A DNA stretch of 64,000 nt from Ensifer sp. LC163 (lineage in GTDB: Bacteria; Pseudomonadota; Alphaproteobacteria; Rhizobiales; Rhizobiaceae), in the NCBI RefSeq assembly GCF_001695855.1, contig NZ_MBSS01000010.1, forward strand, positions 1 to 64,000, read 5' to 3'. The translations under genes were made by a program, and so were the position numbers. Within the stretch, counting starts at the first letter, position 1, and each line of letters starts with the position of its first letter. Below the pieces are notes generated by a model. The model made no database searches. It was given only the letters and a program-made list of their open reading frames with translations, and had not been told where the DNA came from. Of the stretch, positions 42,021-50,949 are shown one piece after another.

Positions 42021-43670
42021 TCAGACGAGGGCTGCTCGATTTTGTCCGGGAATGGCGTTGATGAGTTCACGGGTGTAGTCGCTGCCCGGCCGTTCGAAGA
42101 CATCCTCGACCGCTCCTCCGTCGACCAGACGGCCGTCCTTCAGCACGGACACCGTGTCCGAGATCTGCCGCACGACCGCGAGGTCATGAGATACGAACAG
42201 GTAGGTCAGCCCGAGATCGTGCTGGAGTTCATCGAGAAGATCGAGGATGCGGGCCTGCACCGTCACGTCGAGGGCCGAGACCGCCTCGTCGAGAACGACA
42301 ACGTCGGGGTCGAGCACGAGTGCGCGCGCAATCGCCACACGTTGCCGTTGGCCGCCTGAAAGTGCATGCGGACGGCGACTGAGGGCCGCTTCCGGCAGGC
42401 CAACGCGGCTGAGGATCGCCCGGGCCTTCGCTTCGCGCGCCGGGCGGGCGAGCCTTCCAAAATTCAACAACGGCTCGGCAACGATATCGAACACTGTTTG
42501 GCGTGGATCGAGCGAACCATAGGGGTTCTGGTAGACAAGCTGGATCTTGCGCCTGAACTGACGCAGTGTTTCGCCGCGAAGCTGCGAGAGATCGGTGCCG
42601 TCGATCTCGATGCGACCCGCCGTCGGTTTCTGAAACCCGACGATGGCGCGAATGCTGGTGGTCTTGCCGGAACCCGATTCACCGACGATGGCATGGGTGG
42701 TGCCGCGGCGGACCCGGAAACTGAGGCCGTCGACAGCACGAAACGGTTTGCCATCGCCGTCCGGCCGCACGAAGTCCTGCACAAGGCCATCAACGATGAC
42801 GACGTCGTTGTCCGAAGGCGCAGCCTTTTCGCGGGCGGTCGCCGGAGTTTTGCGGGCAACGGCCGAGAACGACGGCGCGTCGGCAATCAACTGCCGGGTG
42901 TACGCGCTGCGCGGTGCGGCCAGGACAATTTTGGTCGCCCCGAGCTCCTGAACCCGCCCGCCCTGCAACACGACAAGCCGGTCGGCGCGGTCAGCGGCAA
43001 CACCGAGGTCGTGCGTCACGAGCAGCACCGAGGTGCCGAATTCGGTGCGCAATTCATCGATCAGGTCGAGAATGCGTCTCTGGACCGTGACATCGAGCGC
43101 GCTTGTCGGCTCGTCGGCGATGATGAGCTGTGGCTTCAGCGCGACAGCGATGGCAATCAACACGCGCTGGCGCATGCCGCCCGAAAGCTCATGCGGATAT
43201 TGCCGCACCCTGAGCGCAGGTTCGCTCAGCCCGACGCGCTCCAGAAGTGAAATCACCTGCGCTTCCAGAGCATGACCGCTTGCGGCGCCATGGATCCGAA
43301 GAATCTCGCTGACCTGCGCCCCGATCGTCTTGACGGGATTGAGCGAGCTTGCCGGATCCTGCGGCACCAGACTGATCTTGGCGCCTCGCACGACATCGAG
43401 CTGGCGATCCGACCAACGCGCAATGTCCGTGCCGTTGAGCTTGATGCTGCCGCCATCGATGCGGCCGTTGGCCTGGAGCAGACCGATGATCGACTGCGCC
43501 GTCGTCGTCTTGCCGGAGCCTGACTCGCCGACCAGCGCGACAACCTCGCCGGGCTCGATCCGAAACGAAACATCGTGAACGGCACGGTGATGGGCGATGC
43601 CGTCATGGTAGGAGATCGACAGGTTCTCGACTTCGAGCACCGGCGGGGATGCAGCGGCTGACGTACTCAT
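42021..43670 (-). CDS. Fused Dpp-type ABC ATPase (two nucleotide-binding domains)
   Basis: The 549-residue protein is DppD and DppF in one chain. Domain one (about 10-270) has GESGSGKTTT, SGGMRQRV and IIADEPTSALD; domain two (about 285-545) has GESGSGKTTSIRAI, SGGQRQRV and VVVLDEAVSALD. It drives both permeases. The start at 43670 overlaps the permease stop (ATGA), and the longer upstream frame is out-of-frame permease coding. Confidence 0.9.
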   Translation of the reverse strand: MSTSAAASPPVLEVENLSISYHDGIAHHRAVHDVSFRIEPGEVVALVGESGSGKTTTAQSIIGLLQANGRIDGGSIKLNGTDIARWSDRQLDVVRGAKISLVPQDPASSLNPVKTIGAQVSEILRIHGAASGHALEAQVISLLERVGLSEPALRVRQYPHELSGGMRQRVLIAIAVALKPQLIIADEPTSALDVTVQRRILDLIDELRTEFGTSVLLVTHDLGVAADRADRLVVLQGGRVQELGATKIVLAAPRSAYTRQLIADAPSFSAVARKTPATAREKAAPSDNDVVIVDGLVQDFVRPDGDGKPFRAVDGLSFRVRRGTTHAIVGESGSGKTTSIRAIVGFQKPTAGRIEIDGTDLSQLRGETLRQFRRKIQLVYQNPYGSLDPRQTVFDIVAEPLLNFGRLARPAREAKARAILSRVGLPEAALSRRPHALSGGQRQRVAIARALVLDPDVVVLDEAVSALDVTVQARILDLLDELQHDLGLTYLFVSHDLAVVRQISDTVSVLKDGRLVDGGAVEDVFERPGSDYTRELINAIPGQNRAALV

Positions 43671-44551
43671 GCCGCCACCTTGCCGAAGGATTGGCTGACG
43701 CGATTGGCGGCCAGAACCACCAAGACAACGACGACGCCTGGCGCGGTCGTCAGCCACCAGGCCGTTGAGATGTAGTTGCGGCCCTCGGCAATCAGCAGCC
43801 CCCATTCCGGTGTCGGCGGCGGCGCGCCGTAGCCTAGGAATCCAAGGGTCGAGATCTGCAGCACCGCCGAGCCGAACTGCAACGCCGCGATGCCAAGGAC
43901 AGAAGTCAGCGAATTCGGCAACACATGCCGCCAGAGCACAGCGGAGAATGTGCCGCCGCTGCCGAAAGCCGCCTCGACATAATCGCTGCGCCGGACACGC
44001 ACCACTTCCGAGCGTGCCAGGCGCGCGAAGCCGGCAACCGAAGTGAGGCCAACGGCAATCGCCGCATTGACCGTGCCGAAGCCGAGCAAAATGATGACGC
44101 TGAGCGACAGTAGCAAGGGCGGGATCGACAGCAACACGTCGACAAGCCGCATGATCGCGTCGTCAAGCCGGCGCCGGACCGAACCAGCCACCACACCGAG
44201 GCCGATGCCGATGACAAGACCAAGGGCAACGGCGACGAAGGCGCCGGCAAGCGAGTGGACAGCGCCATAGACGATGCGGGCGTAGAGATCGCGCCCGAGC
44301 GCGTCGGTGCCCAGCAGATGGCCCGCATCCGGCCGCCGCAGCTGTTCACCGCCGACCCCTTCGAGCGGGTTGTAGCTGGTGAAAAGCCACGGGGCGACCG
44401 CCCAGAGGAAGGCAATACCCAGAACCAGCCAGGACAAAACGAGGCCCGGCGGCAACCGGCGCATGAGGAGGGGCAGCGACAAGCGCCTGCCGGTCCGCTG
44501 CCCGCGCCCTGACGCGATGACGTCGTCGTGGATCGTGTCGAAGGTAGTCAT
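43667..44551 (-). CDS. ABC transporter permease, DppC-like
   Basis: The 294-residue membrane protein has the L-L-G-T-D-A-L-G-R-D-L-Y motif (about 83-94), about six membrane segments and the coupling region R-R-S-D-Y-V-E-A-A (about 180-188). The ATG at 44551 overlaps the preceding permease stop (ATGA). Confidence 0.88.
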   Translation of the reverse strand: MTTFDTIHDDVIASGRGQRTGRRLSLPLLMRRLPPGLVLSWLVLGIAFLWAVAPWLFTSYNPLEGVGGEQLRRPDAGHLLGTDALGRDLYARIVYGAVHSLAGAFVAVALGLVIGIGLGVVAGSVRRRLDDAIMRLVDVLLSIPPLLLSLSVIILLGFGTVNAAIAVGLTSVAGFARLARSEVVRVRRSDYVEAAFGSGGTFSAVLWRHVLPNSLTSVLGIAALQFGSAVLQISTLGFLGYGAPPPTPEWGLLIAEGRNYISTAWWLTTAPGVVVVLVVLAANRVSQSFGKVAA

Positions 44552-45492
44552 GCCGTGGCTCCTGCTTTTGTCCGAAGACGCGGATCGAGCACAGGAAAGA
44601 GCAGATCCACGATGAGATTGATGACGACGAAGGCTAGGGCCGAGAGCACGACGATTGCCTGGAGCACGGCAGCGTCCTGGCTGCCGACGGCCCTTTCCGT
44701 CAGTCCTCCGATACCGTTGAGGCCGAAGACCGTTTCGGTGACGACCGCGCCGGCGATGAGCTCGCCGAAGAGCACGCCGGCGATGGTCAGCGTCGGCAGC
44801 AGCGCGTTCTTGGCAACGTGTCGCCACAGAACCCAGTGGCGGGTCGCCCCCTTGGCGCGAGCAACCGCAACGAAGGGGCGTGTGAGCACGTCGTCGATGT
44901 TGCGCACCAGCACCTGGGCAAGCGGCGCGGAGATCGGCACGGCCAGGGTGACGACGGGCAGGATGAGCTCCTGCCAGGGACCGGGATTGATGACCGGCAC
45001 GAGTTTCAGGCGAAAGGAAAAGATCTGGATCAGCATGATTCCGAGCCAGAAAGTCGGGATCGAGATGAAAAGCGAGGGCACGGACTGGAGCGCGCCACGG
45101 AGCCAGGCGAAGGGCGTGAGGCTCGATACGAAGGCGATGGCAACAGCAAGGACAGCGGCAAGAACGAAGCCAAGCGATGCGAGTTTGAGCGTCGCCGGCA
45201 GGTGCGCCGCAAGCATCGTGCTGACGGGAACGCCGGCTTGAACGGAATAGCCGAAGTTGCCGGTGGAGAACCGGCCGATCGTCTGGACATACTGCACCCA
45301 GATGGCACTGTCGGCGGCATAGGAAGCCCGGATATTGGCAATCTGCTGCGGGTTGAGCCCGAGTTCCGGGTTCTGAAACTTGATGAGGATGGCGTCACCG
45401 GGCATCGCCTGAAGCAACACGAAGGAGATGGTGAAAGCCGCCCATAGGACGAACAATGCCTGCCCCAGGCGATTGAGCAAATATCCGGACAT
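44548..45492 (-). CDS. ABC transporter permease, DppB-like
   Basis: The 314-residue protein starts with the typical N-terminal helix (MSGYLLNRLGQALFVLWAAF region) followed by M-P-G-D-A-I (about 31-36), and has about six membrane segments with the coupling region T-R-P-F-V-A-V-A-R-A-K-G (about 205-216). It follows the binding protein gene after a hairpin. Confidence 0.88.
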   Translation of the reverse strand: MSGYLLNRLGQALFVLWAAFTISFVLLQAMPGDAILIKFQNPELGLNPQQIANIRASYAADSAIWVQYVQTIGRFSTGNFGYSVQAGVPVSTMLAAHLPATLKLASLGFVLAAVLAVAIAFVSSLTPFAWLRGALQSVPSLFISIPTFWLGIMLIQIFSFRLKLVPVINPGPWQELILPVVTLAVPISAPLAQVLVRNIDDVLTRPFVAVARAKGATRHWVLWRHVAKNALLPTLTIAGVLFGELIAGAVVTETVFGLNGIGGLTERAVGSQDAAVLQAIVVLSALAFVVINLIVDLLFPVLDPRLRTKAGATA

Positions 45493-45525
45493 TTGCCGTT
45501 CCTCTGCTTGGTCTCATTGCGAAAG

Positions 45526-45551
45526 CCGGCCACGGCGATGCGCGTGGCCGG
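45526..45551 (-). terminator. Hairpin between binding-protein and permease genes
   Basis: CCGGCCACG (45526-45534) pairs perfectly with CGTGGCCGG (45543-45551) in the 70-bp gap after the binding protein stop. Third instance in this window of the same arrangement. Confidence 0.6.
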
Positions 45552-45562
45552 TTGGGCCAGTG

Positions 45563-47203
45563 TCAGTGTTCGGCAAGCCAGGTGCTGTAGAAGCTCGGTC
45601 GGCCGACCGCCTCGAAGGCGATACCCTGGACATAAGGCGCCCCGGCAAAGGCTTGCGGCTCTTCAAAGATCGGGATCGCATAGGCCTGGTCGACGACGTA
45701 GTCCTGCACCTCGCCGGCAATCGCCAGCCGCTTCTGACGATCCGGTTCCGAGGCAAGCGCCTCGAGCAGACCGTTCAGCTTGTCGTCGGCGAAGCTCTGC
45801 ACCTTGTCGCTCTGTCCGCCCTTCTGGCGCAGGACGTCGCGGTTTTTCGGATAGTACTGGCTCTTGATCACATCAGGATCGGCGCGGCCGACCATGGCCG
45901 GCGAAACCGGCGTCTTCAACGGGTCGAGATCGTCGACGATCCTGCTGCCGCTGTCACCGGCAAGGACGGTCAGCTTGACGCCAAGCTTGCCCCACTGCTG
46001 CGCCACCAGTTGCAGCGTTTCCTTGTTCTGCGGCTGCGGCAGGGATTCGTAGGCCATCAGCACCAGTTCCTTGCCATCCTTCTGCCGCAGACCGTTGCCA
46101 CCGATCGTCCAGCCGGCTTCATCAAGAAGGGCCTTTGCCTTCTCGGGATCAAAGGCGAGCTTTGCCGAAATATCGCGGTAGCCGAGAGCGGTCGAGGCGA
46201 TGATCGACGTCGCCTTTGGGTAGTTGGCGGAAAACAGCGTCGTGACGATTTCCTTCGCGTCGGTAGCGTGCAGCAGCGCCTTGCGCACCTTCACGTCGGC
46301 GACCAACGGATTGTCCGGCCGGAAGACGACGCTGTTGTTCACACCACGCGTCGAGGGCGCGTAGATCTGATAAGCCTGTGCCTCGACCTGCTTTTCGTCA
46401 TAGGCCTGGACCTGCCGGATGAAGTCTGCCTGGCCAGCCAGCAGAGCGCCGATACGCACGCTGTCCTCACCGGTGATGATGTATTTGATGCCATCGAGAT
46501 AGGCGCGACCCTGATGCGTGAGCTTTGCCGGACCCCAGGCGTATTCTTCGCGCGCCTTCAGGTTCAGTTCCTTGCCGATGGTCTCGCTGTCGACGACGAA
46601 CGGACCGGAGCCGATGATCTTGGTGGCATCCCCCAGCTGTTCGAACGGAAGCGCCAGCGCGCTTGCGGCGACGAGCCCGGAGCCGATCACCGACGTGCCC
46701 TGCAGGAAGCCCGGCGACGGTTTCTTGAAGTAGAACTTGACCGTCAGCGGATCGATCACTTCGCTGCGCTCGTAGTTGTTGATGACCTCAGAAACCGGCT
46801 GTTTCAGCTCCTTGTTGCCGAGCCCGAAGACGTCGTAGTTCTTCGCGACCGCGGCTGCATCGAGCGGCGTGCCGTCGGAGAAGGTGACGCCGGGACGGAT
46901 CTTGAATGTGTACTCGGTCGCACCAGCATTGACCGTCCAGGATTCTGCGATCCACGGCTCGATTTCGAGCGTCTTCGGGTTCTGGTAGGTCAGCTTGTCG
47001 GTGATCTGATTGAGGATGCCACCATTCGGGTAAAAGCCGCCGGCCGGCGGATAGAGATTGGTATGGGCCTGCTGCTCGAGATAGATCAGCGTCCCACCCT
47101 TGACCGGGTCGCCCGCGCCCTCCGCAAAAGCGCTAGGCAGGAAAAAGCCGGAGGCGCTCAGTGCCGCCAGCGTCAGCGCGAGCCGTTTCAGTTTCGTCGT
47201 CAT
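45563..47203 (-). CDS. Periplasmic substrate-binding protein, Dpp/Opp family 5
   Basis: The 546-residue protein has a signal peptide (about 1-28) and the SBP family 5 pattern: GGTLIYLEQQ (about 36-45), W-I-A-E-S-W-T (about 84-90), and TYKIRPGVTF-S-D-G-T-P-like (here TFKIRPGVTFSDGTPLDA, about 99-116). It delivers the solute that the downstream flavin monooxygenase probably attacks. AAGGAAGG precedes the ATG. First gene of the seven-gene leftward operon ending at 39642. Confidence 0.88.
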   Translation of the reverse strand: MTTKLKRLALTLAALSASGFFLPSAFAEGAGDPVKGGTLIYLEQQAHTNLYPPAGGFYPNGGILNQITDKLTYQNPKTLEIEPWIAESWTVNAGATEYTFKIRPGVTFSDGTPLDAAAVAKNYDVFGLGNKELKQPVSEVINNYERSEVIDPLTVKFYFKKPSPGFLQGTSVIGSGLVAASALALPFEQLGDATKIIGSGPFVVDSETIGKELNLKAREEYAWGPAKLTHQGRAYLDGIKYIITGEDSVRIGALLAGQADFIRQVQAYDEKQVEAQAYQIYAPSTRGVNNSVVFRPDNPLVADVKVRKALLHATDAKEIVTTLFSANYPKATSIIASTALGYRDISAKLAFDPEKAKALLDEAGWTIGGNGLRQKDGKELVLMAYESLPQPQNKETLQLVAQQWGKLGVKLTVLAGDSGSRIVDDLDPLKTPVSPAMVGRADPDVIKSQYYPKNRDVLRQKGGQSDKVQSFADDKLNGLLEALASEPDRQKRLAIAGEVQDYVVDQAYAIPIFEEPQAFAGAPYVQGIAFEAVGRPSFYSTWLAEH

Positions 47204-47512
47204 GGGAGCCTTCCTTTAGATGTCTGAAGGCTATCGTACGACCAATCGTCGGCTTATCAACTAAATCTAGTAAATTAATATACTATATGTTTCGAGCGAA
47301 GCGAAAGAAGCATCTCCGCCTCCGAGCCGATGGAGATATTTCTCCCGAGGCCGTTTCCTTGCCTTGTTTTGCTGGTCTCAAGTTGCCTGCGGATCAGGGC
47401 GCGGAAATAGAACGCCCTCCCATGCGCGAAACGCTTCACGAGCCATTGACAATTTGGCCATTATTCATTGAAAACTTTGCCAATTCCTTCCAAGCTCGAG
47501 ATTGAGATAATC
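47204..47512. promoter_or_regulatory. Divergent promoter region between importer operon and exoB
   Basis: A 309-bp non-coding gap. It has an AT-rich segment near 47260-47290 (TCTAGTAAATTAATATACTATATG) that could hold the leftward promoter of the importer operon. The rightward exoB promoter probably lies further right, near 47440-47490. No clear operator was identified. Confidence 0.45.
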
Positions 47513-48499
47513 ATGACAAACAACAAGGTTCTCGTCGTCGGCGGCGCCGGCTATATCGGCTCGCACACCTGCCTTCAGCTTGCGTCCAAGGGGTTCGAAC
47601 CCGTGGTCTACGACAATCTGTCGAACGGCCATGAGGAGTTCGTCAAATGGGGCGTTCTGGAAAAGGGTGACATCCGGGACCGGCAGCGGCTCGATGAGGT
47701 GCTTGCGCGCCACAAACCGCGGGCGATCCTGCATTTTGCAGCGATGATCGAGGTCGGGGAGTCCGTCAAGGATCCGGTCTCGTTCTATGACAACAACGTG
47801 ATCGGGACCTTGACCCTTCTGTCGGCAGCACTTTCCGCCGGCATCGAGGCCTTCGTGTTTTCGTCGACCTGCGCCACCTACGGCTTGCCGGAAAGCGTGC
47901 CGATCGACGAACAGCACCGCCAGGCGCCGATCAACCCCTATGGCCGCACCAAATGGGTCTGCGAACAGGCGCTGAAGGACTATGGGCAGTACAAGGGCTT
48001 GCGCTCGGTCATCCTGCGTTACTTCAATGCCGCCGGTGCTGACCCGGAAGGGCGGATCGGCGAGTGGCACGAGCCTGAGACCCATGCGATCCCGCTGGCG
48101 ATCGATGCCGCCCTCGGTCGCCGTGACGGCTTCAAGGTCTTCGGGACGGATTACGACACCCGCGACGGCACCTGCGTGCGCGACTATATCCACGTGCTTG
48201 ACCTCGCCGATGCCCATGTCCGCGCCGTCGAATATCTGCTTGAAGGCGGCGACAGCGTCGAACTCAATCTCGGCACGGGCACCGGCACGACGGTGAAGGA
48301 ACTGCTGAGCGCGATCACCGAAGTCTCAGGCCGCAGTTTCGGCATCGACTATGTCGATCGCCGCGAGGGTGATTCGACCACACTCGTTGCTAATAACGAC
48401 AAAGCCCGCGAAGTGCTTGGCTGGGAGCCGCAATATGACCTGGCGGCTATTACGCGAACCGCCTGGAACTGGCATTCCCGCCGCAACCAGGGCGGTTGA
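47513..48499 (+). CDS. exoB: UDP-glucose 4-epimerase
   Basis: The 328-residue GalE/ExoB enzyme interconverts UDP-glucose and UDP-galactose, giving the galactose donor for succinoglycan and other polysaccharides. The Rossmann NAD+ motif G-G-A-G-Y-I-G-S-H is at about 9-17, the catalytic S-S-T-C-A-T-Y near 121-127, and Y-x-x-x-K in NPYGRTKW near 145-152. The start at 47513 (MTNNKVL) matches the known protein length; 15 more codons upstream are open but lack family sequence. It lies at the left end of the exo cluster, convergent with exoZ. Confidence 0.95.
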   Translation: MTNNKVLVVGGAGYIGSHTCLQLASKGFEPVVYDNLSNGHEEFVKWGVLEKGDIRDRQRLDEVLARHKPRAILHFAAMIEVGESVKDPVSFYDNNVIGTLTLLSAALSAGIEAFVFSSTCATYGLPESVPIDEQHRQAPINPYGRTKWVCEQALKDYGQYKGLRSVILRYFNAAGADPEGRIGEWHEPETHAIPLAIDAALGRRDGFKVFGTDYDTRDGTCVRDYIHVLDLADAHVRAVEYLLEGGDSVELNLGTGTGTTVKELLSAITEVSGRSFGIDYVDRREGDSTTLVANNDKAREVLGWEPQYDLAAITRTAWNWHSRRNQGG

Positions 48500-48539
48500 C
48501 ATCAGGCACTTCGGCTGACCGCATCCCTGGCTTAGATGT

Positions 48540-49556
48540 CTAGGATGCCTGGCGCGCCCGGTTCAGAGGCAATCTGGAGCGGGCACGCCGAAGCAGCGGA
48601 CGCTCGAGTATGAGATAGGCAACGACGCCGGCAATCGTGCCGACGGAGAAAGCGCAGACGAGAGTCAGCGCTGAATTCGTACCCATCATCGCAGCCGCCT
48701 TGACGATGACCGATATGGCGAAGGTGTGCCAGAGGTAGATCGAGTAGGAGGCATCGCCGAGCAGGGTCGGCAACGCCCATTTTTGAAACCAGCCGCCGGC
48801 TTCAAGCGCAAGGGTGGCGACGACGAGCAGGACCGCCAGCGGGCCCAATATCCTTTCGTCAAACGGCAGGCGCAGCACGGCAAGCGCTGCAAATCCGGCT
48901 AGTGCCCCGAGGAAAAGCGCCATGCCGACGCGCGGTCCAACGACCCTGCCCCGCAACCAGCATTCAGCGACAATCATGCCGGCGACGAATTCCAGGATGA
49001 CCGGGCGGGTGTAGGTCAAGAGAAGCGGATTTTCGGTATCGATCGCAAGGCCGAGCAACACCAGCACCAGAAACAATGCCGCCATCATCGGCAGCCGGCG
49101 ATGTCTCGGCAGCAGCAACGATGCCGCGAAGACGACATAGAAGAACATCTCGAAATTGAGCGTCCAGCCTTGCACGAGCACCGGCCAGACCTCGCCGCTG
49201 CTCGGCGAGCGCGCCGGGATAAACGCCAGTGACGCCAGAACATGCTCGACCGTCAGAACGAGGTTCGGGAACAGGCCGGCAACGCCTCCCCCGATCATCA
49301 CGATTGTGGCGAGCCAATAGATCGGCGCGATCCGGCGCAGCCGCTCCTTAAGGAAGGAAAGCGGCGCGACCGGGCGACGGTCGCTGATCACCCACATGAT
49401 GAAGCCGCTGATGACAAAGAAGACATCGACGCCGGCCGCACCGATCGCGAAATGATGACCTGTCCGCTCGGCCGCATGAAACAGCACGACCCCCAGCGCC
49501 GCAAGCGCACGCAGATACTGAATGCCGTGGATGGTTTTCATCGGCGTCTGGGCCAT
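48540..49556 (-). CDS. exoZ: Succinoglycan acetyltransferase ExoZ
   Basis: The 338-residue membrane acyltransferase (acyltransferase 3 family) has about ten hydrophobic helices. The N-terminal I-Q-Y-L-R-A-L-A-A-L-G-V-V-L-F-H (about 11-26) with its conserved R and H, and F-F-V-I-S-G-F-I-M near 46-54, are family hallmarks. ExoZ adds the acetyl group to the succinoglycan subunit. Its ATG overlaps the exoQ stop by one base (TGATG), which sets the start. Last gene of the exoYFQZ-direction operon. Confidence 0.92.
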   Translation of the reverse strand: MAQTPMKTIHGIQYLRALAALGVVLFHAAERTGHHFAIGAAGVDVFFVISGFIMWVISDRRPVAPLSFLKERLRRIAPIYWLATIVMIGGGVAGLFPNLVLTVEHVLASLAFIPARSPSSGEVWPVLVQGWTLNFEMFFYVVFAASLLLPRHRRLPMMAALFLVLVLLGLAIDTENPLLLTYTRPVILEFVAGMIVAECWLRGRVVGPRVGMALFLGALAGFAALAVLRLPFDERILGPLAVLLVVATLALEAGGWFQKWALPTLLGDASYSIYLWHTFAISVIVKAAAMMGTNSALTLVCAFSVGTIAGVVAYLILERPLLRRARSRLPLNRARQAS

Positions 49557-50839
49557 CAGAACCTCAACTGCGGATGGTGGCTCGCCAAGACCCTGCCTTC
49601 TGCGAGGCGACGCTCGCTGACGATGCGCCGGCCTTGCCTGATCGTCAGCTTGCCGGCAGCGAAGTAGAGCAGGAAGGAGCCGACGTGATAGGGATTCATG
49701 ATGTCGATCTCGACGAAGGCCCGCACCAGAAGCAGCATGGCCACACCGAAGAGCACCGAGGATTCCGTGTGATGGTCGAAGGCCAGCAACCGTTTGATAT
49801 GGCCGAAGACGGTGACCATTAGCACGGTACAAAGGAGTACGAGCCCAATCGCACCAGTCTCCACCATCGCCTCGATGAAGGTGTTGTGGAAATGGAAGCC
49901 CGAGCGGGTCGCGATGAAGAACTCCTCCCAGAGACGCTCTGGTTCCGAGAAGCCCTGGACCCAATAGGCCTGGTAGCCGACGCCGACGAGAGGCGATGAC
50001 AGCGCGGCCTCTATCCCCTGCTGCCAAAGGTAGGTCCGCCCGGTGAGCGTCGAATCCTTGCCGAAAAGACCGAGAACAAGATCGACGCCACCGCCATAGA
50101 CCGCGGCCAGAGCGGTGACGCCCCCTACGACGACGGCGGCCAGGAACAGACCCTTGCGATGACCGGGCGACAGCATGCCGACGGCGCGCATGCCGAGCCA
50201 GCAGCCGATGATGGCGACGGCAGTCAGGACCGACGTCGCCGATTGCGAGGCAAACAGCGAATAGGCGGATATCAGCCCAACCAACCCGGCGGCGCCGAGC
50301 CAAAGCCTGCGTTCCCCGAGCGCGACTGGAGCGATGAAGGCGAAGTAAATCCCGAGGGACGCATAAAAGCCAAGCTGGTTCTTCGACGCAAAGGCACCGA
50401 CGAAGCTAAAAGTTCCGTCCAGTGGATCGAGGTGGTAGACGCCGAACAGCAGCGAATAGGTGAGCACGATGCCGACACCCGCCAGTGCGCCGTGCACGAG
50501 CGTCCGGATGTCGATCGTGCGCATGGCAATCAGGGCGCAAATGACATGCGAGAGATATTGAACCCCGGTCCTTGCGGTCATCCCAGGTACTGCCGACCAG
50601 AAGACGGACAGGCAGGCAAAGACGGCAAAAGCGAGGATCCAGATGTATTTGCCGTAATTGCCGAGCACCCTTCGATAGTCGACGAGGACCAGCGGCAGCC
50701 ACAGCGCGTAGTAGACGAGGATCGACGCCTGCCCGAACCGAGAGGAATAGGCAAAGACGAAGAACGATATCGCCAGCGCAAACGTACCGTAGGCCTGGTT
50801 TCCACCAGGAGAAACGAGGCTTGCCTTGGAAATCCTCAT
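49556..50839 (-). CDS. exoQ: Succinoglycan polymerase ExoQ
   Basis: The 427-residue multi-spanning protein has the O-antigen ligase/polymerase (Wzy) pattern with about ten membrane helices and the loop W-Q-Q-G-I-E-A-A-L-S-S-P-L-V-G-V-G-Y (about 270-288), followed by H-F-H-N-T-F-I-E near 316-323. ExoQ joins octasaccharide units into high-molecular-weight polymer at the inner membrane. AAGGA lies 6 bases before the ATG. A dispersed rhizobial palindromic repeat occupies the gap to exoF. Confidence 0.93.
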   Translation of the reverse strand: MRISKASLVSPGGNQAYGTFALAISFFVFAYSSRFGQASILVYYALWLPLVLVDYRRVLGNYGKYIWILAFAVFACLSVFWSAVPGMTARTGVQYLSHVICALIAMRTIDIRTLVHGALAGVGIVLTYSLLFGVYHLDPLDGTFSFVGAFASKNQLGFYASLGIYFAFIAPVALGERRLWLGAAGLVGLISAYSLFASQSATSVLTAVAIIGCWLGMRAVGMLSPGHRKGLFLAAVVVGGVTALAAVYGGGVDLVLGLFGKDSTLTGRTYLWQQGIEAALSSPLVGVGYQAYWVQGFSEPERLWEEFFIATRSGFHFHNTFIEAMVETGAIGLVLLCTVLMVTVFGHIKRLLAFDHHTESSVLFGVAMLLLVRAFVEIDIMNPYHVGSFLLYFAAGKLTIRQGRRIVSERRLAEGRVLASHHPQLRF

Positions 50840-50850
50840 CGCGATCCTTT

Positions 50851-50947
50851 AGAGCGTTTCCGGGTTAAACGGAGTCACAGAAACGCTCTATCTCCTTGTT
50901 TCTACGCATTTCCAGACGGAAAACCGCTTCGCACTTTTCCTGGAAAT
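50851..50947. repeat. RIME-like rhizobial intergenic mosaic element
   Basis: Two palindromes: AGAGCGTTTC (50851-50860) with GAAACGCTCT (50880-50889), and ATTTCCAG (50908-50915) with CTGGAAAT (50940-50947). The sequence type is, from memory, the RIME1 repeat dispersed in Sinorhizobium, Rhizobium and Agrobacterium intergenic regions. It fills the whole exoF-exoQ gap and reaches the exoF stop codon. Its hairpins may affect mRNA processing between the two cistrons. Confidence 0.8.
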
Positions 50948-50949
50948 CT

